Part shown: positions 50,145 to 62,854 of the stretch, one piece after another
Position numbering within the stretch: position 1 is the stretch's first letter
Layout of the letters: each line of letters begins with the position of its first letter
Source: Atopsyche davidsoni
Taxonomy: Eukaryota; Arthropoda; Insecta; Trichoptera; Hydrobiosidae
Direction of reading: 5' to 3'
Assembly (NCBI GenBank): GCA_022113835.1
Contig: JAILWY010000009.1
Coordinates: 15,414,001-15,478,000, forward strand
DNA length: 64,000 bases
The notes under the pieces: model-generated
What the model saw: the letters and a program-made list of their open reading frames with translations, nothing else
The model's database searches: none
What the model was told of the DNA's origin: nothing
Made by a program: the position numbers and the translations under genes

Positions 50145-53100
50145 ATAACACATAAAGTAAAGTTGATAAAGTCTTTTGTTATATTTATAAATGATCATAT
50201 TTCTATATACAATATTTATAAATACATCGTTATATTTATAAATACCATAATAAAACATATTTTTGCTGTTTGAAAATAAATAATCTACATTTGTTATTAG
50301 TTTGGCATTATTGGCATGTTTTGTGATTTTTTTGTTATTTAGAATTCTCAAATAATAACAAGCATAGGTCCAACCAATCATGATAATATGTTACACGTGC
50401 TATTATTATGTGAATGTTCCTCTAATGAATTATTTTTAATTTGACTTAGTAAAAAACTCTAATAGTAGTATAATGATTATATATAATCGTGAATCATTTA
50501 TAATAAGCCACTTTGCGTGGAAGTTCAATGTACATTACTCAGCTTCAAATTATATCAAATTGTAGTAAAACTTGAAGAAACTCACTACTGCCACCTGACA
50601 CTGATAACAGGATGCAAGGTAAGCCAATGTAACATCATTTGGAATATAATTCACAAGGTTTTTTTATTACCTTGTGATAATTTTATCACTATGTGAAGTT
50701 ATATAATGGAATCACCTCAGTTGTGTATTACTCATAGCTATAGGAAGTACTGTGAGTGCCGCATACTCTAATGCCATGATAATTTATTATGTAAAGATAA
50801 ATACAAGTAAACATGGTGATAAGTGAGTTGTACTCAAACAAGCTGGTACTCTGAAGTTTTGCTGAAGTGTTTTGATATGCTTAGTGGCCTGTACCATAAA
50901 ATCTTATTATCTAAATAAATATTAGATTATATGTTATTATAAGTAAATGATTTAAAATTTTACTACTGTTGAATCAGACGCAGTAACAGTGACTTCATAT
51001 AAAGGTAAAACTCATTTTTTCTTTATAATTTATTGATGATACGATAAATAATCCTCAGTGTTAGTTGTATAATAACGAGTTTTTTTTATCTGTGTTTTTA
51101 AAACTATTTTTTATTGGTTATTAAATAAATAAATTAACTTATAATTTTGTTAGCTAATATAACAAAGTAATCGATAATGTCTCTGTTTGATATAAACTCT
51201 ACTATTCCAATTCTGAGAGGCCATTTGATAAAAAAATATAGTTAATGCTGCCAAATGCATTACACAATTATAAAAAAAATGCAATTTCAACAATTAGATA
51301 TCTGCGATTTACTTGAATTTTTTTTTTAAACTAGCATTACATATTATGCAACCTGAAAACAAAGTATGTTTTTATTTACAGAATACTGAAATTAATTTAA
51401 ATTTCTATATTATTTAATCAGGACTACAGTTTCTTTTATACAATTTTTTATTATCTTGAGTATGACGGCTAGTCCATACTTACCAAGTCATTTCTATGTT
51501 CTTTAAGAATTTATAACAAAATAGTCATTAAATCAAAAAATGTAAATTAAAATGGATTTGGCAAACATACACTTGGTTGACAATAAAAATTATTGTAATA
51601 TAAAATTTGGTTGTTGAAATTTTAGAACACAAACTATAAAAATAAAAAAAAGTAATAATAAAATCTCTGAGCAATTTCCGGAAGAAACAGTTTCAATAAT
51701 TTTTATTAAAATTAACATATGTTTTTTTTATTAATAAATCTGATTTAAAATATAATATTTAAACTCATAAGTGTCGTTTTTCAATATAACTTGATAGCGA
51801 AATTAAACCTCATTTAGATAGTAAACCGGTCGGTGTAAAATTGCAAATCAGCAGAAATGTTTATATTTACATTAGTGTGTCAACTGGAAGACATCTTGTT
51901 GTTTATCTCTTCAGAGCAAAGTATTATTTTTGCTTGTAGTCTGGCCACGGTCAGGTCTTTTACAGCATTGTGTTTACATAACCAAACAGTAAAAATACTA
52001 TTGGGAAAAAGTGATATACGAATCTTTTGACCACTAAAGAGTAAGCCCATTTATTAATTTTATTAGCATAGTCTCATGATTTATTTTTAGGTGAAATTTT
52101 TGTATACTATTGTTACTGTAGTTAATTGCATAATTAACGCTATACTTCAAGCAAGTAGAATTTTATTACATTATTAAAGGTGTTATTTATAATTAGAAAT
52201 AAAGTATTTTTATGTAAAATAATTATATTATCCTTTAAATTAACAGATTCATAAGAAAGTGGCTTTAGTAACAAATTTCTAAAACAAGATTTCTCAGCTA
52301 ATATTTGAAGGTAGGTAAATTATTTTTATATATTATGTATGACGGCATAATGGATTAATCAACCTGTTGACATCTGGTTAATCTCGTGTATTTTTAATTT
52401 TATTTTATAAAAATCTCAGAGTTAGATAATTTTGTGATTGGTCTTCTATTTTAAGAACTTCAGAACTAATTAGATATTAATGATAGTTTTGCTTTAAGAT
52501 ATAATAGGCTGAATATATGTGCAGTATCAACGATTTAGTTCACTAGTTTCCTTTAATGGAAAGTTTATAATAAAATATGAGAAAATCTCCTATAATGCCA
52601 AGAATTTTATAACATAGTCAAGTTCACATACTGATTTTCTCATTTTTTATGGAGTGACAATGTAAAAACTGAAGACGAGAATGCAGTTAGGTTGATTCTA
52701 TGGAAGTATGAAACTGGCACTGAATATTTATAATCCCATTGGCAACAAAAGTTAAAAACCACTTTGATCTTTCCTGGACCATTTCAGGATTTATTTTGTC
52801 ACATTCCCCACAGAAATAAGAAGAACCACTAAAACCCTTTAGAGGTAGACTTTCCAAATGCTGAGAACATATATGAATGAGGATCCTCTATATTATATTA
52901 TATCCTCTGTCTATAGTATATTGCCATGGACTAGAATGTATAAAGAATTTCTTACTTTGCTTAGTTATAAAAAAAATAATCTCATATATGTATTTGAACT
53001 AATGAGTAGATAATACTCGCTCACTTCAAACTAATCCACTAATAAATTGATAAACCAATAGATAACAACAATTTATATTAGATAAGACAATAATTAAAAT

Positions 53101-53211
53101 ATCATATAAATCAAGCTTGTGATAGTACATCTATTGGCGTGCATTCTGCTATAAGCATAATCAAAAGTTATTTCTAGATCCAATTTAAGTGTATATTTCC
53201 TGAAATTTTAG
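50145..53211. other. Intergenic region between the two DHDH-like genes
   Basis: This AT-rich interval contains the 3' end of copy 1 (AATAAA at 50249-50254) and the promoter region of copy 2. No open frame with recognisable content is present. A small hairpin, CACAAGGT with ACCTTGTG, lies at about 50652-50677. A consensus donor GTAAGC at about 50619, and another GTAGGT at about 52311, could end 5' untranslated exons spliced to the acceptor TTTTAG that sits immediately before the ATG of copy 2 (53212). Which, if either, is used cannot be decided here. Confidence 0.45.
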
Positions 53212-55402
53212 ATGGCTCTTCGTTGGGGCTTGGCCGGAGCTGGTCTCATCTGCCATGACTTCGCCACGGCTGTGGGAACCCTTCCCTCGGCGGATCATAA
53301 GCTGGTGGCAGTGGCAGCAAGAAATCTGGATCGAGCTCAACGCTTCGCCGCACTTCATAAAATCTCAAATGCCTATGAAGGTTATGAAAGCTTAGCGTTG
53401 GATAAAAATGTTGGTTAGTTTTTCCACTATATATCTATTAAATTTCTATAAATGAAATTGAAAATTGGTTAATAATATAGCAATATCCGTTCAAAAGTCA
53501 AATTAGCCTACTGAAAAGTATATACCGTATAGAGTTACCCACAATAATTATAATTAACTTTTGACTTAATCCTTTTAAATGGTTATTTAAGTTATATTTT
53601 GATTACGTCAAAACAATTATTATTTTTTTAATCAATATGTACTTTACTTTCAGACATTGTTTACGTTGGCGTTCTGAATCCTCAGCACTATGCAGTTTCA
53701 AAATTAATGTTAGAGCATGGAAAGCATGTCCTCTGTGAGAAGCCTTTATGTATGAATTACATTGAAGCCAAGGCCCTTCTGGACTTTGCCAAGCTGCAAA
53801 ACGTCTTCTTCATGGAGGCAATTTGGTCACGCTGCTTCCCAGCATATGAAGCACTCGACAACCACATTCAGTCTGGAGGCTTGGGAGAAGTCTTGCAAGT
53901 TAATGTTCAGTTTGGTGTTGTGATCAGCGAGGTTGACAGAGTAGCGTAAGTTTATTTCATTATTTCATGCTGGCAAAATTTATATCATATATGCTCTGAA
54001 TGTGTTTTAAATCTCTTTTATTCATTGTTGTTGGATTCATTGCATTTTCATGATTCTCTCATGTTTATTTAATGATAAATTCATGAAATAAATTTATGAC
54101 ACTGATAATATATAAGCTAAAAAAGAATAAAGTATTGTTATAGTAAGAAGAAGAGTAAATATTTCTCAAATGATTTTTACATTAGTGATTCTGATTGCAT
54201 ACCTATTATCATATTTTTTCGGATTATTAGCTATTTTACACATTATACTTTTTGTTTTTATTATCATATTGAAAATAATTAAAACTTTTCAGGATGAAGG
54301 ACCTAGGTGGTGGCACTGTACTAGACTTGGGTGTATACTGTTTGCAGTTTGCTCAGCTGGTATTCAAGGAAGAACCACTGAAAATAGTGTGTGCCGGACA
54401 CCTGAATCCCGAGGGAGTAGACATATCCATGAGCTGCGTCATGACATACAGTAACGGCAGGACAGCCACTCTCACTACACATTCTCGGGTCGAGCTGTCC
54501 AATGAAGCAACCATAATTGGCACTAAGGGAAAAATCTCGGTAAATATAAATGAATCTCTATTCACTTCAATCTCTATACATTTTTTACAATTGGATGTTT
54601 GTGATTAATTAAATATGGTTATTTGAAAATATTTTTATTTTATAATTTCAGCTTCCTACATTCTGGTGTCCCACCATTCTGAAAGCATCTGCTGCTGAAA
54701 TAACAGAATGGCAGCTACCGCAGGGAGCTCATCGATTCAACTTTCACAACAGTGCTGGCCTGAGCTACGAAGCCAAAGAATGTAGAAGATGCATTAAAGC
54801 AGGTATGCATCATGTTTAATGAAACAAATTCTTTTTCAAGAAACAAGACTATTAGAGTTGACATTATTATCAATAATAGATCATGATTAAAATGATGAAT
54901 GCTGATAAATTTTTTCAAGATTTTTTCAGACCCGGATTTTTCCAAGCTCTATTTTGATCATTACTATTAAATTCTGGATCGTGGCTTCTCACTGTTTTTG
55001 GGCAAAGTGTTTAGACTAGCAACTTTATTTGTTAGGGTTGGGGCATCTCCCAGTTCTACGACATAAAAGATTACCTGCTTCAATGTCTGGACGGTTCCAT
55101 CAAGGCCACTAGTAGAACTTTTTGATGAAGTATAATGAGTAGTCTCGTAATAAATGAAATTCACAAAAAATGTTATTTTCTAATGAATTTTAACATCCTT
55201 AGCAAATATATTACTCAGATTATTATTTGTTCAAATGTATAATGTGTGTGTGGTAAGTATATTACGAAAGTGTAAATATTTTTTTATTTTTGTTACAGGT
55301 TTAAAAGAGAGTCCTAAAGTATCGCACGCAGAGAGTCTTACTCTAGCAAGGCTTGAAGATACACTGAGACAGCAGCTTGGTGTAGTTTATCCACAGGATT
55401 AA
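53212..55402 (+). CDS. Dihydrodiol dehydrogenase-like oxidoreductase, copy 2
   Basis: A tandem paralogue of the preceding gene. Exons are 53212-53413, 53654-53945, 54293-54539, 54652-54802 and 55299-55402, coding 331 aa. The first four exons have exactly the same lengths (202, 292, 247 and 151 nt) and phases as in copy 1; only the last differs, by one codon. The nucleotide-binding turn is GLAGAGLICHDF, closer to the classical GxGxxG than copy 1. K97 (CEKP), W125, D176 and Y180 (LDLGVY) are all present, so catalysis should be intact. Copy 1 has FF after W-S-R at 128-129, copy 2 has CF. By eye the copies are roughly 60% identical, so they are old enough to differ in substrate. A poly(A) signal AATAAA is at 55459-55464. 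The splice acceptor-like TTTTAG directly abuts the ATG. Confidence 0.94.
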
Positions 55403-58176
55403 TATAAATACTGGAAATTCTTCTGAATAATTTTCACTGTTAAAAACTTGACAATACAAATAAAAATATTTTTAGGTAATAACATTTTAATATTTTTTTT
55501 TTTACCACAGACAAGATATTGGAAGAAAATATTATTTGAACAATATAATATTTTCGCCATTACAATATTAACATTGAAAATGAACACAGTAGATAATTAT
55601 TATTTAATTATGATAATTTAAAACTTTGCAATTTATGTTTAAATTACAATTAACCACAGATATTCAATTTTATGCCATAAAAAATTTTAATGTATCCAAA
55701 ACACAAGAATAAATATTCAGACTATTCCAAAGGATAAAATAATAATTATATATATATTTCTGAAAGTCCGATCAACAAAAATGATATATGACAAATTGCC
55801 AAATTGTGCTATGTCGCTGATTGATCCGATATTCAATCACTAGGAAAACAGTACTTGTAACATATTTGATAGTTCATCAGGAACATGTACAATTGGAAAC
55901 TGAGCAATCTGAACAGCATTATATAACTTGTTTTGACAACGAAGTATACTTTAATACATTTAATAATCTGAATAACAGAATTCAGTGGACGACAATAACA
56001 AATAATTTGTATTTAAATAAATTCATTATAAATAATATTATGGCAGTTAGGAACGTAAATTCAACTACAACGGCGCCCACAAGCTACTTTTACAAGAAAG
56101 ACACAATGTTCAAGTTCTACATTCACTCACATGCAATATTATAAATATAGATATGCAACAAGAGTTTAAGATATACTTATATAACGATATACATAAATGC
56201 TATTGTCACAAAGCGCAATGCAATCTCAAAAATATTTTGAACATCAAGGAGGGTCCAACACACATAATTTCCACACCATTCTATCTGTACCAATCTCTCT
56301 TGGCGTTGTTAGATAGAATTTCAGAAATATATTGTAGTGGAGGAACACAATGCTTAATTGATAAATATATACTTAAAATTGATTGTCATGCATAAAAATT
56401 AGCATGTTTATCTTTGAAATTTTAAATAGATTAAATTTATTGGAGTCGAATTTGTTCTGTTATGGAAAATATCTTCTGAAGGTACAGACGTAGCGGTAGT
56501 ACATAATATCTCAATAATATATCCTGTAAAGAACCAAAAAAATAATTTACATTTCTATTAAAATATATTTGAAAATCTCTATAAGTAACAATTTTAAATA
56601 CTCTTACTAAAGTGAAACATACAGGAGTGTCCTTGACTAGGAATAGAATAATGAAATCTGAAACTTCCAAATAATTTTTTTATCTTCCGGTGACCCAACA
56701 AGGGTATTATCACAATATTCTTTAACCTTGCACATACTTAATATTTAATAGATTCCCCTGAACCACAAGGCCAGAGTGAACAAATGCCCGGTGCAAACGT
56801 GGCTTACAATAAACGATAGGCTTACAAACTTGAAAATAATATGAGTGTTTTGCCTTTTTAAGTGGTTGACGGGTGTTTTGATTTATTGCCATTGAAAAAT
56901 AAATATTTTTATACGATGTGTACCAATGTGCAATGTGAACTATAATAACAAACCAAAGATGTCAACAAGATGTTTAGTTAAGGAATTAGGACATATTTTA
57001 AAACACTCTGGCACTCTGAAGTAGAGGGCTTCGATTTGACATCAGTACAGACTTACCGATTTAACAATATATTTAAGGTAAACTTTTGAGCATCATTTTC
57101 ATTGTTTTTTTGTGTGTAAATGTACCTTAAACATATTGTCATAAAATATTGTCTCAAAATCTGGACACTTGCTCCTCCTAAGGATTGAACACCTTGGTAA
57201 TTTTTTTTAGAAAATATATATATATTTTTTTTAGAGTAATTTGGCAGGGCTTGCTTTGAAAAGATTTATGCCAGTATAAAGTACTCTCTTATTATAGGAA
57301 AACACCGAGCCATTGCTAAAATTTTCTCTAAAATACTCTTGAATAAACATTAAAATAGGGACATTACAATGAAATATAATTGATATTTCAAAATCTATAA
57401 ATAGAAATCTACAAATTTCAAGGATTATTAAAGGAATGACAACGTGCTCACAACATGAAGCATAATATTTAGTTTATGTTAAAAATACGCACACAGAACT
57501 AAATTGTGGAAATTCATTATTACAAAAGTTTTTTCACAAAAAAATGTTTGCAATACTTGAAAATATTGAATAATATTATTAAAAAATAACAAATACTAAC
57601 ATAAACAAAATTTAAGATAATTAGAAGTTATATGATACATATATTTTTTAGACTAGAATAAATACATAAAAAAACTAGTAAATTTGTATTAACAAATAGA
57701 TTTAATTGTTTTTACTAGTTTCTTAAATCAATTTTCCTTTCTCCCAAATTGGTAAATCAAGAATAAATCTTTAAATATAAAACATAAAATTAGAGTTCAT
57801 ATAAATGTGAGTAAGAAAATAAACAAATACAATTTTATAGTATAATATAGTAAGTATTATAGTAAAAAATGGCAGATTATAAAAAAATCACCAGATTTAA
57901 TTTTAAAGTATATAAATTGTTTGGGTGTTTTAGGATTTTTTTGCTTGTTTTGTATTCGTTAAACTAGTAAATTAATTGGTAACAATAATAAAAGCTGTGA
58001 AAGCATCACAAACATATTTTCTTTCATAAACTTTTGTACACACCCACATCTAAGATAAACGTAAAAATAATCTTATACATAAAAAAAAAAATAAACAGTA
58101 CTTCTATTAATTTAAAATAATAGTACCAATGCCCTTTGATTTAAATAATAATGACATGAATATAAAATAAAATAAA
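55403..58176. other. Convergent intergenic region between DHDH copy 2 and LIG4
   Basis: The two transcription units converge here. The left end holds the copy 2 poly(A) signal. The middle (55,820-56,400) has two modest plus-strand open frames with no recognisable content. On the minus strand 56408-56523 contains a short stretch resembling the hAT transposase C-terminus. From 56,700 to 58,170 the sequence is very AT-rich with nothing supportable. No AATAAA is seen on the minus strand within about 250 bp of the LIG4 stop; ATTAAA near 57,896 on that strand is the nearest candidate I noticed. Confidence 0.5.
56408..56523 (-). pseudogene. Possible relic of a hAT transposase C-terminus
   Basis: On the minus strand an open frame ending at a TAA (56408-56410) includes the residues LCTTATSVPSEDIFH (56506-56462). 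The core ATSVPSE-x-IF closely matches the conserved ATSVPSERIF-type block in the dimerisation domain of hAT transposases. A pyrimidine-containing acceptor CTTTACAG precedes the segment. No upstream transposase domain, terminal repeats or 8-bp duplication were found, so it would be a fragment. It is separate from the hAT element at 37,244. Short matches can mislead, so confidence is modest. Confidence 0.35.
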
Positions 58177-61100
58177 TTACACATCTTCTCTATAATCCTC
58201 TTCTTCCACGTGTTCATTACGAATCAAGCATTCTTGCAACCACTGTAAATTGACAATGAGTGGTTTTAAAGGAAGTTTAACAAATTGATCTTTCAATTCT
58301 TTACTTTGACGTGCATCGAGTGTTGAAGTGATAACGATATGAGTGATTCCATCAACATCGATTTGTTCAGAAATTCTTCCTCCATAGAATACTAGCTCAG
58401 TTTTCATCAGCTCTATATTCCTTCCTTTTGATGTATTGAGCAATGGCTTTGAATAAGGTGCAGTAAAGTATACATTGCAAAGCCTCATGAAGGAATACGG
58501 GTTGGGACCTTCAAATAGCTCCTTGTCCAACTCGTGCATCTCTATTGGCAACAAGTACACCTTCTCTTTCTAAAAGTAATAAACAAGTTACTTAATTTTT
58601 TTATAAAAATAGGCTCACTCGTAATTAACGAATTGACATGCACTCTGTCAACTTTTGACAGAGTGCATGTCAATTCGTTAATTATCCTGATAACCAAATC
58701 CCAAACTGATGTAATTGTGATTTTCTTTTTACGGTTTGATTAATGACAATTTTTGATTGGTGATGAGTGTAAAGAAAGTATTTTCTGTCAAAATTTTGAA
58801 ATAAAATGATAATATTCTCACCAATTCATTAACTCGCTGCATGGAATATATTAATGATTCCATAGTCGCATCTTTCGTAAAACTATCTCCATATATATCG
58901 TATTTTTTAGCAAAATCTTCGGCTACTTCTTTAGACGTCCCTAACAAATCCATCGGTCTCCACTCCAATATTTTTCCCTGAGAAAAATTTTCCGGCTGGA
59001 GAGCTTTAAAAAACCACTCTAAGGTGGCCACGTTGTGAGTCGCAGATTTGATTGCATTATTAACTCTCGCATTTATGGAACCAGCCAAGATGCAATATGT
59101 AGACAGACCTGTAGTTTGATAAGTGAGAAGTAATTAATAATACAAAATACCAGTGATGCGCAGGATCCATAGACTGTTGAATACTAAAGAATTAACTAAC
59201 ATTGACATCAAAAATATAAAATAATCCATCGCAGTTAAAATTTCTGTTGAAGTTCTTACCTGGATTTTGCACAATCCTCCCACAGTTTTCAACAACTTTT
59301 ACTTCCAATTCTGATTTTGAGATTCTTGCATTGCCAGTCATAACGCATATTTCTTTACCAGAAAATAGGCCGGAAATTTCTTTTACGTTTGAAACATTGG
59401 CCGATCTAAATTGATCACCAACTTCTAATATTTTTTTACGTTTCCTCGGAGATACGCTGCTGCCTTCTTCGATATCTTCGCCAGCAATATGTCGAGCTGT
59501 AAGCTTCTCTATTCCGTGGGAGTGCTAAAAAGAAATTGAAATAGATCAATAAAAAATCACTATGAAATTGTATTTTTGACACTCTAAGTGTATAATACAA
59601 GCGTTGGGGTGTAGAACCTGAATCAAATAAATATATATATATTTTTTTTATTTAGATATTTTTTATACCTTTGTAAGTTCAGAAAACTCTAAAGTAGTTA
59701 AACAGTTATGCCATGGTTTATCATATCGTATTTTTTCAATCCTTGGAAAACGTAAGGTGTACTCAGTTTTATAAGCAGAACTCCGTACCAATTCTGATGC
59801 TTTTATCTGAAAAATATAATCATTAAGATAAAATAAGTTACTATAAATATACATTTACTAATCTGAATAGTATAGAAACTGATTTGTTTTAGACTGTATA
59901 CCTGAAGAATGACTGAATTTCGTGGCTCAATCCAAACATCAGGCTTATCCTTGGACCATGACACGCAGGAAGGACACTCGGCACTCTTGTTAACAGGTTT
60001 CCAATTAGCTTCTAGATGTTTGCATAAGTCTTCAAATTCATCTGCTACGAGACTCAATTTTACTTTTCCCACTGATATGAACATCGATGGCATTATCTCT
60101 AAAACCACGAAACCAAGATTTTAGACATGAAATTAGAATCACGTATAACAAACATTGTGAAGCTATTATTGTACAAACCATTATTATGAGATGGAACAGC
60201 TACACCTAGAAGCACGCTGCCTACGGAACCATAACGCTTATTTTCAGCAAAATAACCACCGATTATTAAAAGATCTAGTTCATTCATTACCCCATCTGTG
60301 TACTAAAGAAATAAAAAATTTCAAGTTAATCACTGCTGCTAAAAATCAAATCATTAAAACAATACAAAAGCAATGCTTGACTTGCTCTAATCTGAATGAT
60401 CAAACTAAATAATTCTAACCTATCTGCCAATAGCATTTTAGTATTTGTACTATAGAATTGTACATGCATGCTATAATAACCTTGATTAAAAAATATATAT
60501 ATATTTATAGGTATACCTCAGGTTTAATTTTAAACCATCCAGTTTTTCGACTATTTGGTTTATAAAGAGATTGGACGTTTTTCAGAATAATGCCTTCTTC
60601 TTGATCATCTATTGCTTGGTTTAGGGCTGCGAGGACTTCATCACTGCAATGTATAAAGTCATGTGAAACAAGAACCTCGAAATTGTAAAAATAAAATAAA
60701 TAATACAACAATATACCTTGCCCGGGTTATCACTCTTTTGCTGTGAATTATGACTCCTTCTTTGTCTATAAATAAGTTATCTAAATAACCGAGTCTTTCG
60801 AATACAGGTAAATTTGTCAATACTTTATCGTTATATTGAAGAATGTCAAAGGCACAAAAGCATGGTCGAAACGTACTGGACTCTGTTATCTTTTTTACAT
60901 CAAAAGTCATACCTGCAGTTTCATAAAAAAAAAACATTTAACATAAATAACCGCATCCTGTGTATAATGCATTAATTTATAATCAATTGGCAAAAATTTT
61001 ACCTTTAGAACTGAATACTTTTTTAAATCTATGCCATCCCATCATTTCTCCGTCAATAATAAACTTATGGGCTTCTGTATTCAACACATCTTTTAAATAT

Positions 61101-62774
61101 TTTGTCAAAAAACCGTTGGCTTTAAAAGATTTTCCATAATTTTCTGTATAATCGAAACCGTTTCTCGAGAAATATTTAAACTCTCCATCCTTCATATGAA
61201 TTTGAAACCTTTCACCATCAAACTTCGACTCAAGAAAATATTCCTCATCTTTTTTCATGGCACTATTGATTTTTGTAACGTCGAGTCGATCAGAAAGCAT
61301 CGGTCGAAATGGTGAAAATATATCTATTTCAATTTCATGTAATCGAACAGACGGACTATGAAGTGTTGTACAGATCTACATATTTTAAAAGAATACATCA
61401 AATATTAATATTGGTTTTTTTTAAATTAATAAAATGAACTTGAAACAATTATTAACGTATTGTATTAACCTTAGACAAACTATTGCAGGAATCAAATAAA
61501 TCCTGAGCATCGGAATGAAACGTTGAGAGAATTTTAGCTTGCCCAATACCAAGTTTCAAATCTTTCAATATTATTCGGATCAACCATTTTTGTTGCAACG
61601 CAGTCATGCTTGAGACCATTCTTGTTATTTCTTCATCGACATTTCCTAGAAATGAGGTTCTCATTAAACTTCATACTATTAAAACAAAATACATATTGTT
61701 TTATCTATGATTAATTAAAGACATAAATATATATGTCTCGACATATGAATTCTCGTAGTTTTCCCAGCACAAGACCGTGACTTAAAATTGACTTAAAAAG
61801 ATTCAGAGTTGTTACAACTCTCAAATGTCAGGCGAGAATGTCTAATTTAAAAACAAAAACTTATTGAGTACTGTAGGGATAAATATAAATTAATTCTTAT
61901 AACTGTTTATTATACCCACTGGGTTTATTTTCTGCATGATACAATGCTATTCTGTCGAGTCTCTCATTTATGTCTTGTATCGAGAGTTTTCCAACATCCC
62001 GGCATCTGGATTTGAGGATAAAGTAGGCAACATCACCGAAGTCTGCGTAGGTTGACTGTGAAGATGACGGTGCCTTATAGTTCATGAGCTTCATGGCCTC
62101 GTGACCTTGTTTGGGTAGATTCAAAATGCGTACATACATTCGGGCAAAAGCAGTCTCCTTTAGACCATATGGACCTCTTTCTCTTTCTGCTTGCGGTAAT
62201 AGCATTCGAAGTATAGGAAAAAAGTCTTTTGCCTAATAGGAAAAAATCAAAATACAAATTAGTATTTTTCACTAAATAAAATTTATAATAACTTTTTTCA
62301 TCTTTATTTTATGAGCCAGAGAAAATCTGTAATATCAAGACATCGAAAAGGAAGATACTGATGCCTCCAAAATTTATCCTGTATACAGAGAAATTACAGT
62401 AAACCTACATCAGTTGGGTTTTCTTTCTCTTCAAATTTAGAGGCAGTTTAAAACTATGAAAATTGAAAAAACTTTTTACTCCGTTCAGTCTGAAACACTG
62501 ACTAAGCATATTCAGTGATTTATGTTTAAATTATCTCAAGAATTAATTTACACTTGGAAGTAGATTACTATTAAAATTACTAAATTCTACAAACCGCATT
62601 GCTTTTATCTTCTGCAGCCGATATTCTATAGTTGTCTATGTATTTCTGTAAAATTTCAACTTTACTTTTTTGTACTTTGCAAGATTTTATCTTTTCACAT
62701 AGATCACAAAACGTTTGAAATGGTATTTTGGCTGCTATATGATCGATTTCTCTCGACACCTCCATCGCTTGCAT
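58177..62774 (-). CDS. LIG4: DNA ligase IV, 12 exons, complete
   Basis: This ATP-dependent ligase seals double-strand breaks in non-homologous end joining in complex with XRCC4. Coding exons in transcript order: 62774-62595, 62232-61920, 61645-61470, 61375-61003, 60912-60717, 60643-60517, 60302-60179, 60098-59902, 59806-59669, 59524-59260, 59108-58822, 58569-58177. The frame is continuous for 922 aa (human 911). The DNA-binding domain occupies roughly residues 15-220. The adenylation motif is ESKFDGER with nucleophile K274. KYFSRNG, EGIILK and GWFKIKPE correspond to later ligase motifs and RFPRIEKIR follows. The first BRCT domain is near residues 650-750, an XRCC4-binding linker ([15 protein letters not shown]) near 759-773, and the second BRCT near 805-920. 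Exon 10 has no ATG, so it is easily missed. The exon 2 donor is GTGGGT; the nearby GTATAA would break the frame. The ATG at 62774 matches the family N-terminus. Confidence 0.96.
58622..58684. repeat. Perfect 30-bp inverted repeat with 3-nt loop in LIG4 intron 11
   Basis: Left arm 58622-58651 and right arm 58655-58684 are exact reverse complements over all 30 positions, separated by CTT. It lies within the 252-bp intron between LIG4 exons 12 and 11. Transcribed on either strand it would form a long uninterrupted hairpin. Perfect near-palindromes of this size are unstable in replication, so either it arose recently or it is a library or assembly fold-back artefact. No target duplication typical of a transposon is evident at its borders. 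Confidence 0.95.
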
Positions 62775-62854
62775 CGACAGTTTTTCCTGAAAAATATTAA
62801 TTCAATTAAAAAAGGAGATAAAATAAAACCAAAACTTATAACTTAAATAGTTTA
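62775..62854 (-). promoter_or_regulatory. 80-bp gap: GTF3C3 3' end and LIG4 5' leader
   Basis: Only 80 bp separate the GTF3C3 stop (62857-62855) from the LIG4 ATG (62774). On the minus strand the poly(A) signal AATAAA (62856-62851) overlaps the GTF3C3 stop by two bases. A pyrimidine-rich stretch ending TTTTTCAG (just before 62786) precedes the LIG4 ATG and could be a splice acceptor for an upstream untranslated exon. LIG4 transcription must therefore start in this gap, inside GTF3C3, or as a read-through from it. No TATA box is obvious. Confidence 0.6.

Noticed and set aside
55821..56395. Two plus-strand open frames of 107 and 80 codons
   Set aside because: Low-complexity Asn/Ile/Tyr-rich residues with no recognisable family, in a convergent 3' intergenic region.
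61897..61919. Alternative LIG4 exon 2 donor GTATAA
   Set aside because: Using it puts exon 3 out of frame with an early stop; the GTGGGT donor after 61920 keeps the conserved ligase sequence continuous.
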